NCBI RefSeq assembly: GCF_921293095.1 | Contig: NC_060257.1 | Coordinates: 56,580,968 to 56,644,967 of the forward strand | Origin: Ischnura elegans | Lineage: Eukaryota; Arthropoda; Insecta; Odonata; Coenagrionidae | Reading direction: 5' to 3' | DNA: 64,000 nucleotides | Part shown: positions 1-14,322 of the stretch, in pieces | Position numbering within the stretch: the stretch's first letter is position 1 | How the letters are laid out: every line of letters starts with the position of its first letter | Program-made: the position numbers and the translations under genes | The notes under the pieces: generated by a model | What the model was told of the DNA's origin: nothing | Seen by the model: the letters and a program-made list of their open reading frames with translations, nothing else | Database searches by the model: none

Positions 1-1733
<1,733 letters not shown>

Positions 1734-1881
1734 GCTAGAGTATGAAACTCGCAACTCTCAGAAGGAGAAGAAAGAATTGGCTGCCCTTGAAGCATTCTCA
1801 AAGCAAAAAGAGCTAATGGAAGGAAAACTGATGGATGGCGGTGACATGGTTAAGGGGAATGGCCATGTCAATGCCCTATGA
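1734..1881 (+). CDS. Pcyt2: Ethanolamine-phosphate cytidylyltransferase, last coding exon
   Basis: The exon completes the split Arg codon and continues LEYETRNSQKEKKEL, the start of the charged C-terminal helix that follows the second cytidylyltransferase domain in animal Pcyt2. It then runs through an acidic/basic tail to a TGA at 1879-1881. The tail after this helix is variable in the family, and here it is somewhat longer than in vertebrates and ends in NAL. A TCACAAAG|gtaaat sequence about 20 bases after the stop looks like a splice donor, so the 3' UTR may be spliced or an alternative terminal exon may exist; neither can be settled without transcripts. Confidence 0.93.
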
Positions 1882-2184
1882 TGAAGCATACTCCTCACAA
1901 AGGTAAATTTTTTCATGATGGCTGTTGTGCTTTCTGAGTGTGTCAAAACAAACAGCTACTGAAAATGTCAAGGGCTTATGCTGTGTACTGTGACTCTCAG
2001 AATTGTCGTTATGAACAGGGGCAGTCTGGCTGGGTTGGCTGGTCAGTGATCCCTGAGGGCTCCGAGCATAGGAGGCTCCCTTGGAAAGCTCATTCATTCT
2101 TTCACTTTTTATTTGTCCAGAGATTTGCGATATACATAGCATATACAAATGTGGGACATGTCAAGATATAAACGTATAAATATA
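1882..2184 (+). other. Probable start of the Pcyt2 3' UTR
   Basis: This stretch follows the stop codon and has no convincing coding frame. The true end of the transcript cannot be placed: AATAAA-like hexamers are common throughout the AT-rich DNA downstream, and the next several kilobases contain mobile elements that could be inside a long 3' UTR or beyond it. Confidence 0.4.
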
Positions 2185-2186
2185 TA

Positions 2187-2420
2187 CAGTAGACTCTCAT
2201 TAATACGAACAACCTTATTACAAAGGTCTTGTTATTATGAAGAAAATCGTTGGCCTATCCAATCTATAGTAATAGAAATGTTATTACAAAATGCAGTCCC
2301 TGTCCTGGCGGTTACAAAATGAGCTTTATTTCAAAGTTCCGCAAATAAGCAGCGGCATTTAGGTGGATATTCACCACGCTGCGTTGTAATCATTGTGCTA
2401 AGTTTAAGTTCTCCTCGTGT
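2187..2420 (+). mobile_element. One end of a pogo-like DNA transposon
   Basis: The sequence begins TA|CAGTAGACTCTCATTAAT, the CAGT-type terminus of pogo/Tigger elements next to a TA target. No matching inverted end was found downstream, so this looks like a truncated copy and its right limit is a guess. Confidence 0.4.
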
Positions 2421-2911
2421 ACTGTGCCCTAGTGTCAATTATGGTTCTTTCTTCAGTAGGAGATACTTCAGTATGCACGCGATGTCACGTAATAAGCTTT
2501 ATTCCTGTGCAATCATGGTGACCCACTCATTACGGCTTGTAAATTGATGTGCAGTTAGTCCTATTCCTATGCACATTCGATTTGCAAACTATCAGAGATA
2601 TGGACATTCGAAAAATTCAAGTGTGCCCTAAATTTCAAATTTGGCACCATGCAAGTTGGCTGATGCGAAGTGATATGAAGTAGAGGATCTTGTACTTTGG
2701 GCATAGTCTGAACCAAGTGTCATTAAATCCATTGTGAGTTCAGGAACTGTTCAGCATGTCACCCATTCTTCCTTCCCACGGAATGATACCTTATTAACAT
2801 GATACTTTGAAAATGAATTAAATGGTACTTAATTTTAATAAGTACTCATACAAAATTAGTTTTTGAGTTTTAAAAATCATGTTTTCAACAGCGAAAATCT
2901 AAAAAATTCCT

Positions 2912-3777
2912 GGAATTCCACCTTCTAATCATGATAACCAAAGAATCAAGAAATATAGTTAAACCTCTTTGTATTGTAATGGAGGGGACCAAAATTAGGG
3001 CAATTTGATGCATGGAGGTTCACTATAGAGAGGTTTCAGTGATAGGCACAATTTTTTCAGATCCCTTGGAAATGAAAGGCACTACTGTCTTTTAAACCAT
3101 TATATTTATGTGTTTAAACAAACATGCATGCATTAGTGAACATGTATTTATTATTAAATAATTACAGATAGCGAGTGCTATCGCATGATTTTTGCCATGA
3201 TTCGAGAGAAAACAATGTGATCTCTCTTAATTCAACAGTCACTTAAAATGATTAGGATAGTTGGATACCTTTTTTCGTATTTACTGTTAGGTATGCTCTC
3301 ATATGGAACCAAATGGCTACAACTAATGAATAATGTGAAAATTACAGAACATTAAAGGTGTATACGAAAAAAAAATTAGGGTTAAACATTTATCGCTGAA
3401 AATGTCATTCCATGTACGTAATCGCTGCTGCATTAATGGTCTCTAGTTGTCTCGGTACGATTTGCGGAGGTAGTTAGGCCGTCTCGGGGGTGTCTCCTTG
3501 GTATGATAAGTGGAGGTTTTACGAGATAAAGAGGTTCACCACATAGAGGTTTGCCTATAAATTTACATGTAAATCTGACGGGACCGTAGGTGTGGTATGA
3601 AGTATGGAGGTTTATGATGTAAAGAGGTTCACTACATAGAGGTTTTACTGTATAGTAATTTTTCGGTAAGGGAACCTTCAATCTTCTCCATAAACGAGTT
3701 GGCAACCAAGTTTTGTTGAAATTGAGCTACTACAGTGAAGGTTGTTTCATTTTATTCACGGTACAATCACCCCTGTT
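2912..3777 (+). repeat. Duplicated segment, copy 1, interrupted by a transposon
   Basis: Positions 2912-2955 and 3653-3777 together match 6595-6766 almost base for base (GGAATTCCACC at the start, CACGGTACAATCACC at the end). Copy 1 is split by the 695-bp element at 2956-3650, and copy 2 shows the unoccupied site. Confidence 0.85.
2956..3650 (+). mobile_element. Non-autonomous pogo/Tigger-like element
   Basis: It begins TAGTTAAACCTC and ends GAGGTTTTACTG. These are imperfect terminal inverted repeats of the CAGT...ACTG class, with the first C mutated to T on the left. A TA target duplication flanks it (2954-2955 and 3651-3652). The paralogous empty site near 6640 confirms both boundaries. No transposase was seen. 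Confidence 0.8.
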
Positions 3778-4074
3778 CTCTTGTGTGTTTTGCGTACGCC
3801 GTGGAAGGTCCCCAAAATCTCCTGTGAACCCCCTATTTAAAAATCCTGGCTACGCTACTGACCACCCCTGAATATGAATGCTGGAAATCATGCGGACTCA
3901 ATTGGAATTTGTGCTCTTTGGGAAACCCTTTAAAATTTGTTCTGAAAGCTTCTCGTTTGAGTTCTGAAAAGCCCGGTGTGTTCAGCATTGGCCGACAGGT
4001 TCAAATTCTAAGAAGCCTTCGGACGCCCCCATTCAAAAATCCATGCTGACTGAGATGGCCCAGGGAAAGTAGTA

Positions 4075-6418
4075 CAGTAAAACCTCACCTTAACGAACTC
4101 CCGCTAAACGAAGAACTCCGTTCAACGAACAAATGCTATTGGTCCGGCCAATTGCCTATGTAAACACATTAGTGAAAAACCCCGATGAACGAACTCCTCT
4201 TTTACGAAAACTCCCGATCAACGAAATGAAATTTCGGCGCGATCGAGTGAAATTCACCTCCCAATAACCAATTTTTCCGGTTAAATTTTTATTTTCATAT
4301 GAATAATTTAACATTCGTAGCGTTGGAGGGCAAATCAGAGACTTCCACTGAATAAGCCAATCAGAATCGTCATTATTAACCGTAACCATAGCCTTCCGTC
4401 GTGTATTTCCGCCGACCCCAACTCGCGGCTCGCGGCGAATTGCGAAAAATGTTAATGCTGACTTTCGTAAATAACTCAATGTTCCAATATTTACACGCTC
4501 AAAGATATGATATCTAGAGCTATGTACTTCGAACGCATTCTTTTGACGGTTGTTTAAGATACTTTACAGAATTACAACGCGTAAATTCCGAGAAGCATTT
4601 TTTTTCACTGGCCGCCATCTTGGATAACTTCTTTAAAATTTAACTAAATTACGGAAGATACAATGTGCGTGCTAGAAGATGAAAGCCAAAAATTGCATCT
4701 CTTAATTATCTTTAATATATGACTCAGTAGTTACTCTTGTTTCATTCACATTGTTTATTTCAACATCATCTAAAAAATAGGAGAAACTTTTGCATTTGCC
4801 GCAATCTTGGATAAAAAATATTCGCACTTAAGACACGAAAGCCAACATTTCCCATTGATCTAGACGTTACTTGAATTGAGTGCTTTATACTAAAGGTCAG
4901 TCTCTGTCTGTCGGCGATTGTAGCGATGTCCTAACGTGATGTGAAGCGGTGTTGATTTTCTCCTGAGAAAAAGGTTTGCGACGCCCGTCAATTGTTGCAT
5001 GAAGAAGACGACACAGTCTAAACATGCCATGTTTAGACTGGGCCAATGGTGATGCCTCACCCCTGTGGTAGCAGCAAAAATCCATGAATGACAGCGGGAT
5101 TAATTCAGCGGTGGTTGGCGGGAGTTGATGCACTCATGGGGAAAGTAGATTTCTTCCTCGATCGCTGCACGGGCCCAAACATAGGACTAACAATAAAAAA
5201 TGTGCGTGTTATTTTCTTCCCCCAACTGCAATAGCTAAGTTGCGACCTCTCGACCGAGGGGTCATTTCTGCGGCAAAGCGGCATTACCGTCGGATTTTAG
5301 TGGAGTTTTTGGTTTGTCGAATGGATGTAAGGGATCGGCGAAATTGAAGAGGACCATTTTGCAGGTAATGCAAGGGCTTTGCAAAGCTTGGAAGCGTGTC
5401 GCACCTGTCACCATATTTAGTTATTTTGCAAAAACCGGGTTTGCAGTCAACAGCATCATTATCGTGACCTATTTTACTTCAAGAACTCCTGCATGAGGCC
5501 TTCCAAGCTGTTTTCTTATCGGGAGTTGTCAATCCGGTTTGCAGTCAACTGCGACCACGCGATGGAGAGTGATGACGAAAGCCGTGAATCCTGGCAGGGT
5601 CTCTCAAAAGTCATGAATATTGAAGGGTCGTTTGATGAGTTCACTAGAATAGACTCAAATTTCGTAATCCGCGAAGCCAGCGACCTGAGGGTTGCAGAAT
5701 ATAATTTCTCGAAAACTCATTTTTCAAAATCGTGACGTATTTTACTTCGAGAACTCCTGCATAGGGCCTTTCAAGATTTTTTCTTATCGGCAGTTGTCTA
5801 TCCGGAATGCGATGGAAATGATGCTAGTACAATGAATTATTTACGAAGCCCGCGACCGCAAATATTGCTATGGAGTATTCTGGATTCGACTACTATAAAG
5901 AAATGCTGCCACCCACTGAGCTTTAATGGGTCGACGAAAGTCGCACTCGCGCCGTTATGGTAGAGCGATCTTAATTTCATGATGAAGCTATAATTGGCGC
6001 TGTTACTTTAACTTTATATTAGTAATGGTCAAATCTATCGAATTCTTAATTTTTCAGTGTAAACTTCGCGAATACATGTACTCTATTTCAAATATTGAGA
6101 ATAAAGGGATGGCCTCGCACTCACCGCTACGCTGCATACATTTTTGAAAACCGATGAAAAAGCACGCGAAGTGATTGAATATTACGAACTGAGGCTTCCT
6201 AAATGTGGTCTATTGCCCGCGATTTGCATTGCAGCTGAAGAAATAAGCACTGTTTTGAAGTATGCGAAGGTAGAATGAAGATAACGCATGCAGACTTGCT
6301 TCAATTTCCGAGCCCCTAGAATGATGCAACGTGCGCATCGCCTCCGGGGAACGAACTCCCGATCAACGAAACGGCAAAATTTTGGTCCCTTGAGTTTCGT
6401 TTAAGAGAGGTTTTACTG
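4075..6418 (+). mobile_element. pogo/Tigger-family DNA transposon, decayed
   Basis: This 2,344-bp element runs from CAGTAAAACCTC to GAGGTTTTACTG with TA duplications at 4073-4074 and 6419-6420. Subterminal repeats GAACTCCCGATCAACGAAA occur in both ends. A broken transposase lies inside on the + strand. The TIR sequence is close to that of the small element at 2956-3650. Confidence 0.85.
5040..5735 (+). pseudogene. Broken Tigger/pogo (DDE) transposase
   Basis: The family cuts and pastes the element through a DDE/DDD catalytic core. On the + strand a WRELMHSWGK block is followed by FFLDRC, which corresponds to the LLxDNC motif carrying the second catalytic Asp. IKNVRVIFFP comes next and corresponds to the motif before the PLDQG block. 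A frameshift and stop codons break the frame right after this point. Further downstream (5493-5735) WQGLSKVMNIEG continues in an open frame typical of the C-terminal region. The Asp of the FLD motif is kept, but Asn after it is Arg. The N-terminal CENP-B-type DNA-binding part is not recognisable. It is non-functional as it stands. Confidence 0.7.
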
Positions 6419-6594
6419 TATATGAACTTCACATGCCTCTAAACCTGGAGTTAATGATTCTTTAGCTCTTGCAAAATACAGATCCTCTCTTTGTTTGTTC
6501 TTGTTGATTCTTTCATATTGTGTACCTACAAGATCATTTTCCTCTGTCTGAAATTGACGTTGGCCTCTTTGTTTTGCAGCCATGGACATTCAGT

Positions 6595-6766
6595 GGAATT
6601 CCACCTTCTAATCATGATAACCAAAGAATCAAGAAATATAGTCATTTTTCGGTCTGGGAACCTTCAATCTCCTCCAGAAACAAGTTGGCGACCAAGTTGT
6701 GTTGAAATTGAGCTACTACATTGAAGGTTGTTACATTTTATTCACGGTACAATCACCATTGTTATC
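6595..6766 (+). repeat. Duplicated segment, copy 2 (empty site)
   Basis: This is the uninterrupted paralogue of 2912-2955 plus 3653-3777. A CAG acceptor-like site lies shortly upstream (6579), but no coding frame supports an exon. Confidence 0.8.
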
Positions 6767-9700
6767 ATAGTTTTAGGTATGCTCTTTTTGTTTGGTTAAC
6801 TTTTGTTGTTAAACTATTCCTGTTAATTATGAAGCGGAAATTTTATTCCAGTGAAATATAATTGTACATTGCATAATCGTATTTACTGATTTGTAAATAA
6901 TTATTACATTGTAATAATAGGTCAATTTTGTATTTAAACAAGGTTGTTTTAACTGTGTGTGTATATATATGCTCAAATTGTTTGTCTACAGAATGTGTGA
7001 TGCATCAAATTTCTTGTTTGTTTTGGCCATGTATCCACTGTGCTGTGTGAGTAAATTGATGCTCTTATTTAAAATAGCCGGAATAGTTTGAGTGCATGCC
7101 AGAAATCAGTCTTGTATGTTAATTATGGTAGTAGGATACTGAAGGGGCCAATCATTTGGAAACTTATGAAATCAATTAGTTATGTAATGAGTTTGGGCCT
7201 ACATAATCAGGTTTGAAACATTCTATTTTGTCTCATATTAAAGTGCCATTTACATATCTGTTACTTTCCCTGTGAATAAGTGATGTGCATTTGAAAATAC
7301 TTGTGTTGGAAGTGTCTGTGATAAAGCCTTTGTGAGTTGCATTTACCGTGTAACTGTGAGTACCATACCAATCTATTTTGTGGCTCCAGTGAGCATTTAA
7401 ATTTAGCCAAGGCCTTATTTTTCTGCATAAAGCACCAAAAATTTGACTATTGACAGAGTCCTCTCTATCAGTCCTCATAACACAATGCCAGGCTGATTCC
7501 AAATCTCCAACTTGTTTGTACAACTTTATACATGATATACTGCGAATTCCGCTAAGCCACAAAGTATAAAACAAAAGAAAACCAAGCAGATACAATAAAT
7601 AATGAGCAAGAAAACTTACCATGGTACAAATGCTTACAAATCACTTCATAATAAACAAAGAACTTAGGATTACATGAAAACATACATCCCTTTAAAAGTA
7701 AGACAGGTACAAGTAAAACGATATTCCACAGCAGCACAGCTAAACAGTCCGACATCTTTTGAATAATGTTTGAATGTGGATATCCACCGGTTCTTTAGTT
7801 TTGAACATCTGGTTGGTAAAATGATGAATGAAGCAATAATACCACTATAAATTTAAGATTTGAGGAAACCCCCCCCACAAAAATTCACATTCACTTCCTA
7901 CATTAGCTAAATTATAAGTGGCAGTGATTGTTTGCAAGTGCTGTATTTTTTAATGTCATTTTATTTTGCCAATGTAGTTTTCTTTAGGATCTTTAGCCTC
8001 TTCAGCTCTTGTTACCCCTCTGAGCCCTTTTTATCTTATGTTTTATTTAAATAATTTAGTACCTTGTCAAGCTACCACCCATTGTTTTGTTTTAATTGCT
8101 GAATTTGGCTTTTAATGTCAGGCTGCTTTGCTTACCTATTAATTATTTTCACATGTCTTTGTACAGTCAGGAAAAATGACCGAGAGGCAATTTGACCATT
8201 TTTAAATGTGAGTTAACAATGCACTTAATGTTACTGTGATTTTTGGAAGCCTGTTTTGTAAGAGCAAAATTGATGATAGTTTGTTTAGAAGTCAGAGTAG
8301 ATTTATGGAAAAATGAGTAATTTTTGTTTAAATTCTTTTTACTTACAATGGAGGACTTCTTGTAACGAGGGAACTGTGCATCACTTAATTTTTTTATTTA
8401 TTCGAAATTTTTTTGTGAAGGGATCAGTTCATGTTACTAAACAGCGCATCATTATCTTCATTAGTTTATGGTTGAAGTTGGAGTGGCTATTTATTTTACC
8501 CTCTTGAAATAGAGTATGTATTTTGTGATCTTTTTAAATTCTATTGGAGAAAGGACTCCATTGTTTTAAAGCTAAGAATTTCTATGTAAATTGATGTACG
8601 TTTTTAAGAGTTATTCCGGTAAGATTTTTATGTAGAAATGTTCTCTTTCCAAATTATCTAAATTTTGATGTAATCTGTCGGGGTTCTGCAATTTTTATGG
8701 TTAACATGATTTTAAATTGAATATTAAATAATATGCAGTTATTGCTAAATTTTATAATTTTGTTGCTTAAAGCCAAGGCATTTTTGTAATGTCGGGGAAA
8801 AGTTAAGATTGCATGCTGTCTGAGCCTTCATTAAGATTTATGTGAAATGTATGATATAAATGCCTGGGATTTTTACTGAATGAACTGTGTCTGAATTCTT
8901 TCTATGTGTAAATTTAAATAACTTCGAAAAGAAATTGTGTGATTATACATCATGGTATTTTATCTGTAATTCCCTAATTGCTACTTGTAATTTCTGCTTA
9001 GTGAATGGTAATTGAAGTTTTAACCTTGCTTACATTACTTGCTTTAAATGTGAGGCACTAAATTCTTTTTGATTAATCTCACTGATCGGGTAAAAATGAA
9101 TTTTATGTGATACTGTAACACCTTGATGAGAAGCAATAAGGGTATTTACTAAGTGATTTGTTGATGAGGTATGTATTTACACAATAATATTAAGGCATGA
9201 AAAAAGTTAATTTCTTATAGTTTCCTCTTTTCAAACTATTACATTCTCTGACATGCTGACTTACATGACCAGCTGTAAATTATTTGGAATGTTTTACACA
9301 AAGAATTTGTTTTCTAACAGACCTCAGTTGTAATTGAATTCAAAGTTTTAATCAAGTAATGTTTGAACTTTATTTCTTCCATCGTCTTCATCCTCCATCT
9401 TTTTATAGGGTTCCATCGCATCATTGTTGATGTTAATGCTTTGTAATACTCGTATAGATATGTATCAGTAACCTGATAAGTGAGGACTTTCCTTCACTTT
9501 TCACCGGAGTCATCCTTTAGCCAGTGTGCTTCTAACTCATTGACATTTTTCACGACTATTTCATTAATTCAATGAATTGCTCATGCTCAACTGTGCTAAA
9601 ATATGAACACTCCTGCACCATGAATTTATGTTGTCACTTTCTTAAGAGTGGAAGGATAGAAATGTGTGTGTTGGTTGTTGAAAACCATAGTTTCGTAATT

Positions 9701-10692
9701 TTGCAGTGACCAATAATACCTCTTCAAAACATCACATTATCTGTGGGTGAATCTTTTGTTTAAAAATTGCATTTTCGTATAATAAACTAGATGCCACTGT
9801 CCATGTCAGTGATTTTTAAAAATTATGTACTTCAGTGCATTAGTAAAATGTAGCTTGACATTTCATTTAAACGTAGAACTATCATCCTGCTGGGCAGTGT
9901 TTTTCATAGCATTTATAAATAAGTGGTCCTTGTAAGAGTTCTCATTTATACCGCGGGACCTGATATTTTGTATCAATAGAAAAGTTCCCTTCTGGTTGGT
10001 GAATTTATCAACCTTAACTATTCTGTGCCGTAAGTGCACATCAAAGTGATGCAATATGGCTTTTTCAATGTTACAATTTCAAGTTTGTTTGCAGAAAATA
10101 CCTTTGTCTCTTGAGACTTGCCTTCCAATTATTGCATTAAATTTTTCCGATTGTATATGATGAAATTTGTTTATCAAATGCTTTATAAATGTAATATGTA
10201 CCTTTAAAAAATATCCAAATTCATTTGAATGGATTTAATTCTGATTTGATCAACTACTACCTGTTTTTTTTATTAATAAATTTTCAAATGTCAGTTATTG
10301 AGTGTTTTAGTATAAAAATATTTCATTAATGCCATTGGATTTCACTGAAAGTTCTTAGGTGCAGCATCATAATGTGGACTTTTTACTGTGTCATGTTGCA
10401 TTGAGAACCATAAGCCGAATTCCAATTCACTGACTTTCGCATTTGCTATGATTGTTCACTTTGATGACGGAAAGTTTTTCGATTTTTCATTGGTGGCTAG
10501 AAGGAATCATATTTTACATAAATGCCATCATAGTATCATGTTCATTGTTTTGCATTTGTGATACATGTTTTACAATCTCATCCCTGATATGATATAGCCA
10601 AGCAGAATTCATGGTGCTAGTGTTCACTGTGTGTGATTTTGCATAATTGATTGTAGTAATTAGCATGTGCTTAGTCGAGACTTCTTGTTTCT
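6767..10692. other. AT-rich stretch without recognised genes
   Basis: Long T-rich sequence on the + strand with no protein frame of recognisable family, no RNA gene and no clear mobile element. It could be a long 3' UTR of Pcyt2 or intergenic DNA; the sequence alone does not decide. Confidence 0.5.
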
Positions 10693-10930
10693 AAAGGCCG
10701 TTTTACACGGCACATGGAATTGCGCAATCTGACGTACGTGCGAAGGCGCAATCAAAATTGCGTCGTGTAAAGCGGTGAATTGCTAGAACACATGCGAGAA
10801 TTCGTGGACGCGAGACGGCAAAATAGCCCACGTTCGAATTTCGTTCATGTATTCGCGCAATTCCACACCATTTTAGAAATTAATGCAGCTCTAACCTGCG
10901 CAATTCCGTGTACCGTGTAAAACGGCCTTA
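10693..10930 (+). mobile_element. MITE family 1 (AAGGCCGTTTTACACGG ends), copy A
   Basis: A 238-bp element with perfect terminal inverted repeats: it starts AAAGGCCGTTTTACACGG and ends CCGTGTAAAACGGCCTT. The same element is present in opposite orientation at 31003-31240, and half copies lie at 34449-34526 and 41104-41191. No coding capacity. Confidence 0.9.
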
Positions 10931-12406
10931 AGATGTGTAAATAAAGTGAATGTGAGGTATGCTCTATTTGAATCTAGCTGGAAATAAGATAGCATATAGT
11001 TGATACAATTAAAATGCCTTGAACTTGTTTCCTATTAGATTCAATGTGGTTTGATAGAATTCGTTTTAACCTGCTTGTGGGAGTTGTTTTTCTTTCCACT
11101 GCTTAGTGCCATGCTATAGGCATAAATCAAAAGCAGGTAAATGACTCAATTTTCTACCACCTCAATTTCGTTGAATGTAGTTCATAGGTAAACTCTATTC
11201 TCCTATAATTTGTCCCCTGTGGAGGTACATTGATTTCTTCCACAGTTCCCTCAAATTTAAGATTGTACATTTTTTAACTTTGGACATATCCACTATCGTG
11301 AAATGAGTCGTACGTACTTCTTTCTGCGCCCTTTTTAAATTTGGGAAATTATAATATTGTTGTTGGCTAGCAAGCAAATTTCTTATTAATTATGTAAACA
11401 TATAAATACATATATTCTATTTGAGAAATGCCAGGCTGTGCCTAGAGACTTTGTATGGTACCTAATGGAGAATTTTTTATGGAAATTTGGGTGCTTGATT
11501 GGGATATTATATACCTAATTAGTTGGTAAGGTTAAAGGAATTGTAAAGTTGTTTGCTATTATTGCAAGTACCCCTTGTACATAATACTGATTCCTGGTTC
11601 TTGCAAAACAGGAGTTTTCAATGTCAATTACAATTTCCTTTACATGATTAATAGTTAATTTGTAAATTTGGTTATAATGAATCAAGTCACTGTGAGAACT
11701 GTATAATCAGTAGCTAGTCAAAGTATAAATAAATGCTGCTAAGTTTAAGTCTGAAATATTTATTTGATATTACTTGTGGCCTGAAGTGTGCATCAACTAT
11801 GAAAATATTTTTGTGGGCATTTTTTCTGAAGAAGCGGCTGTCAAATAAATGGATATTAAAGCTTCATGCATTTTCGTTAGCTTGTGATCAAGGAAGCTGA
11901 GTGATACTCAGATTTTACCTTGTTACACTTACTCATGTGGCCATTGGAAAGTTATGTGGTTTTTACTTAGTCATGTCAATTTAATTTTTTACTAATCAGT
12001 AATTGGTCAAATAGTTTGCTCCTTTAACTGAAAAATAGGGAATTCAGACTTAATATTAGACTTGAATCATTACTTTTAGCTTGATTCAAATTAAACTATG
12101 ATGTATCCACTCATCCATTTTCCATTTGAATGGAAGTGAATTTGTGTGGATTCTACTAGTTAGATTTTCATGATTGTAGAATGCTAAAGTCGCGCAGTAC
12201 CTTAGTGCTCATTCAATGATTGAGTTACAGATTTTAATTTGCTTTGTTTAGTGTCGGGAGGTAGGAATTGGAGGTTAGACATCTAAGAAGATGGTCACAA
12301 TGGAGTTTCAGTCAGCTTGATTGATCACAAAAGATTGAGAAACTAATGGGTACACATACACATGTTGATATGGTGGTGGCATGGAAATAGAATGATGGTC
12401 GAAAAC
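10931..12406. other. AT-rich stretch without recognised features
   Basis: No recognisable coding frame, RNA gene or repeat was found here. Confidence 0.5.
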
Positions 12407-12510
12407 TTGTGGAAAATTTTTATTCCAACCGGGAATCAAACCACTGACCATCTGCTTTTTGGGCAGATGCTCAAGATACTAAGATTACTCTAATCACTAA
12501 CGTTTTCAGT
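12407..12510 (-). repeat. tRNA-derived SINE remnant
   Basis: Read on the - strand it carries an A-box-like TAGTGATTAGAG and a B-box GGTTTGATTCC about 50 bases apart, as in RNA polymerase III promoters. It does not fold as an intact tRNA. Confidence 0.6.
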
Positions 12511-12857
12511 AGGGTATGCATTTTATTCCCCCAGATGTAGACCAGGAGATGAGTCGGCTTGGTTCCTGTCAGGGAAAAAATATAGGAGAGGAAAAGAAAG
12601 ATATACACTCTCACAGACAGTAGAATATCCTCGGTCATAGACCATCATGTGGTCTTAGAATTTGCCGTTTTTATCTCACAATCTTTAATTCCAATGCCCA
12701 GGATTTTAAGTACTTGAACGTTCTACGGAGAAAATAAGTTCTGTGCAGAATGATCCACTGCGGTCCTAGGAGAATGACGGTGCAAACAACAACATTGATG
12801 CAAACATGTTGATGGACGCTTTTGCAGAGTGGTTCAGGCTTGGCTTCATCTTTGCAC

Positions 12858-12891
12858 GACGTTTTCGCCGGCGTTGCAACACCGTCTTCAG
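12858..12891 (-). ncRNA. Hammerhead-like motif a
   Basis: On the - strand: core CTGAAGA, a hairpin CGGTGT/ACGCCG with loop TGCA, then GAAA, then a self-complementary ACGT and a GTC triplet. Two unpaired bases (GC) lie between the hairpin and GAAA, which departs from the standard ribozyme. It lies in a repeat related to the one at 41384-41547 (shared CTGAAGACG...CGAAA...GTCGT...GAAGATGAA). Confidence 0.45.
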
Positions 12892-13210
12892 GTTTCAAGT
12901 GCTTTTGGGCAAATCGTGTCAAGATTTTAAAATCCCAAACGTATTGTCCCCTTTGCTGGAAACACTTCAAACCTGTAGAAGCCTGCTACAGCACTAGCGA
13001 AACCGTAGTTCAAAGTTGAAACCAAGCTGCACCCACATTGATGCAAGCAACCAGAAAAATTCTCTCCAGAGAAAAAAGTGTCAAGATGAGAGTTTTCTGG
13101 GAGGCATACACAATAAAAATAGAAAAATCTCCAACAAAGCAACGGACAGAAGATAAGTGATACGTAGTTATCGGTAGCTCTAGAAAGATATGTTGGTATT
13201 TTATTGGAAA

Positions 13211-13268
13211 GCACTGGTAGTTGTAAATGAATTAAATGAGCACTGGTAGTTGTAAATGAATTAAATGC
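13211..13268 (+). repeat. Two-copy 29-bp tandem repeat
   Basis: The unit GCACTGGTAGTTGTAAATGA... occurs twice in direct succession with essentially no divergence, so the duplication is probably recent. Confidence 0.85.
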
Positions 13269-14244
13269 AATAACTCTTCATATTTTAAAAGTTTTAGTAG
13301 TACCGTATTTTAACTTCACACACATAAGGATTGTTAACAAATACAGATCAATAAAAAATCTTGGTAACCAACCAACAGAGACAAAACACAACTGAAAATT
13401 ACAAATGTCAACAAGATAAGACAACCGGAAGACTGCTGGCACCCACCACCTATAAATTGATGCTCAATGGAGGCAAAAAAGTCATTAGCTCTTCGTTCAC
13501 CCCATGAGATTGATCCGCCCCAACTTAAAGGCATACGCAGCCAGCAAGTAACCTACCTACGCTGATCGTAATTAAGCTCCAGTTCTTTGTTTAAGGTTCA
13601 GACCGATATGAAAAACCTTGCTTGATTATCCGCTAAATATTTCAACTGCCACAGCATTTCAGTCAGTGCACTGCTAAGAACATGAATGTTAAAAATGTTT
13701 CAAAGAAGTATTTACGACCTAACAAAATATTTAACGACTTTCCCTTCTGTAGGAGTTTGAAATCGCAAGATAATTGTTTTTGACGCTGACATACTACAAG
13801 CAAACTTAAAAAATGAAAATAATACCAAATGATTGTCAAATTAACTGACCGTGGGACTACTGACTTCACGTCACATATCACCGCAAAAGCTAATGCGAAC
13901 CATGGAAAAACCTAGGAAACCTATTAAAAATTCAGTGAAATATAAATTTTCTAAAACAACTAAAAAATTCAGTGAAACCTTACTTAAAGCAAGAAAAGCC
14001 GATAGGAGACCGTGATCAACAGATTGGCGCCAGCCAACCAAAATAACTAAAGGAGTGCAAATAGCACAATGAACTTCCTTTTGGTAATATCCGGTGGATG
14101 AAACAATTAAAAGCAGAGAACTGAGCTGTAAGTATTAATTAAAAATCGTATGTACTACAAAATACATGCAATATATCTTAATAGATACGAACCTCCATGA
14201 CGCATTGACTAAAACTACGTCTACGAGCCCTTTCTTCTTCGTTC
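13269..14244. other. Stretch without recognised features
   Basis: No supported gene or repeat. The open frames on the - strand here have no recognisable family signature. Confidence 0.5.
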
Positions 14245-14317
14245 GGCCGCGTGGCCCAATGGATAAGGCGTCGGACTTCGGATCCGAAGATTGCAGGTTC
14301 GAGTCCTGCCGTGGTCG
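14245..14317 (+). tRNA. tRNA-Arg (anticodon TCG)
   Basis: A 73-base cloverleaf. Acceptor GGCCGCG pairs with CGTGGTC (one G-U), with discriminator G at 14317. The D arm is GGCCCAATGGATAAGG. The anticodon arm is CGGACTTCGGATCCG with anticodon TCG. The T arm is GCAGGTTCGAGTCCTGC. The A box (TGGCCCAATGG) and B box (GGTTCGAGTCC) are intact. No intron is present and no encoded CCA, as expected for a eukaryotic gene. It is followed at once by TTTTT (14318-14322), the RNA polymerase III terminator. It closely resembles animal tRNA-Arg-TCG genes, so it is judged functional and decodes CGA. Confidence 0.95.
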
Positions 14318-14322
14318 TTTTT
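14318..14322 (+). terminator. RNA polymerase III terminator of the tRNA gene
   Basis: A run of T residues directly after the tRNA discriminator base. Confidence 0.85.
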
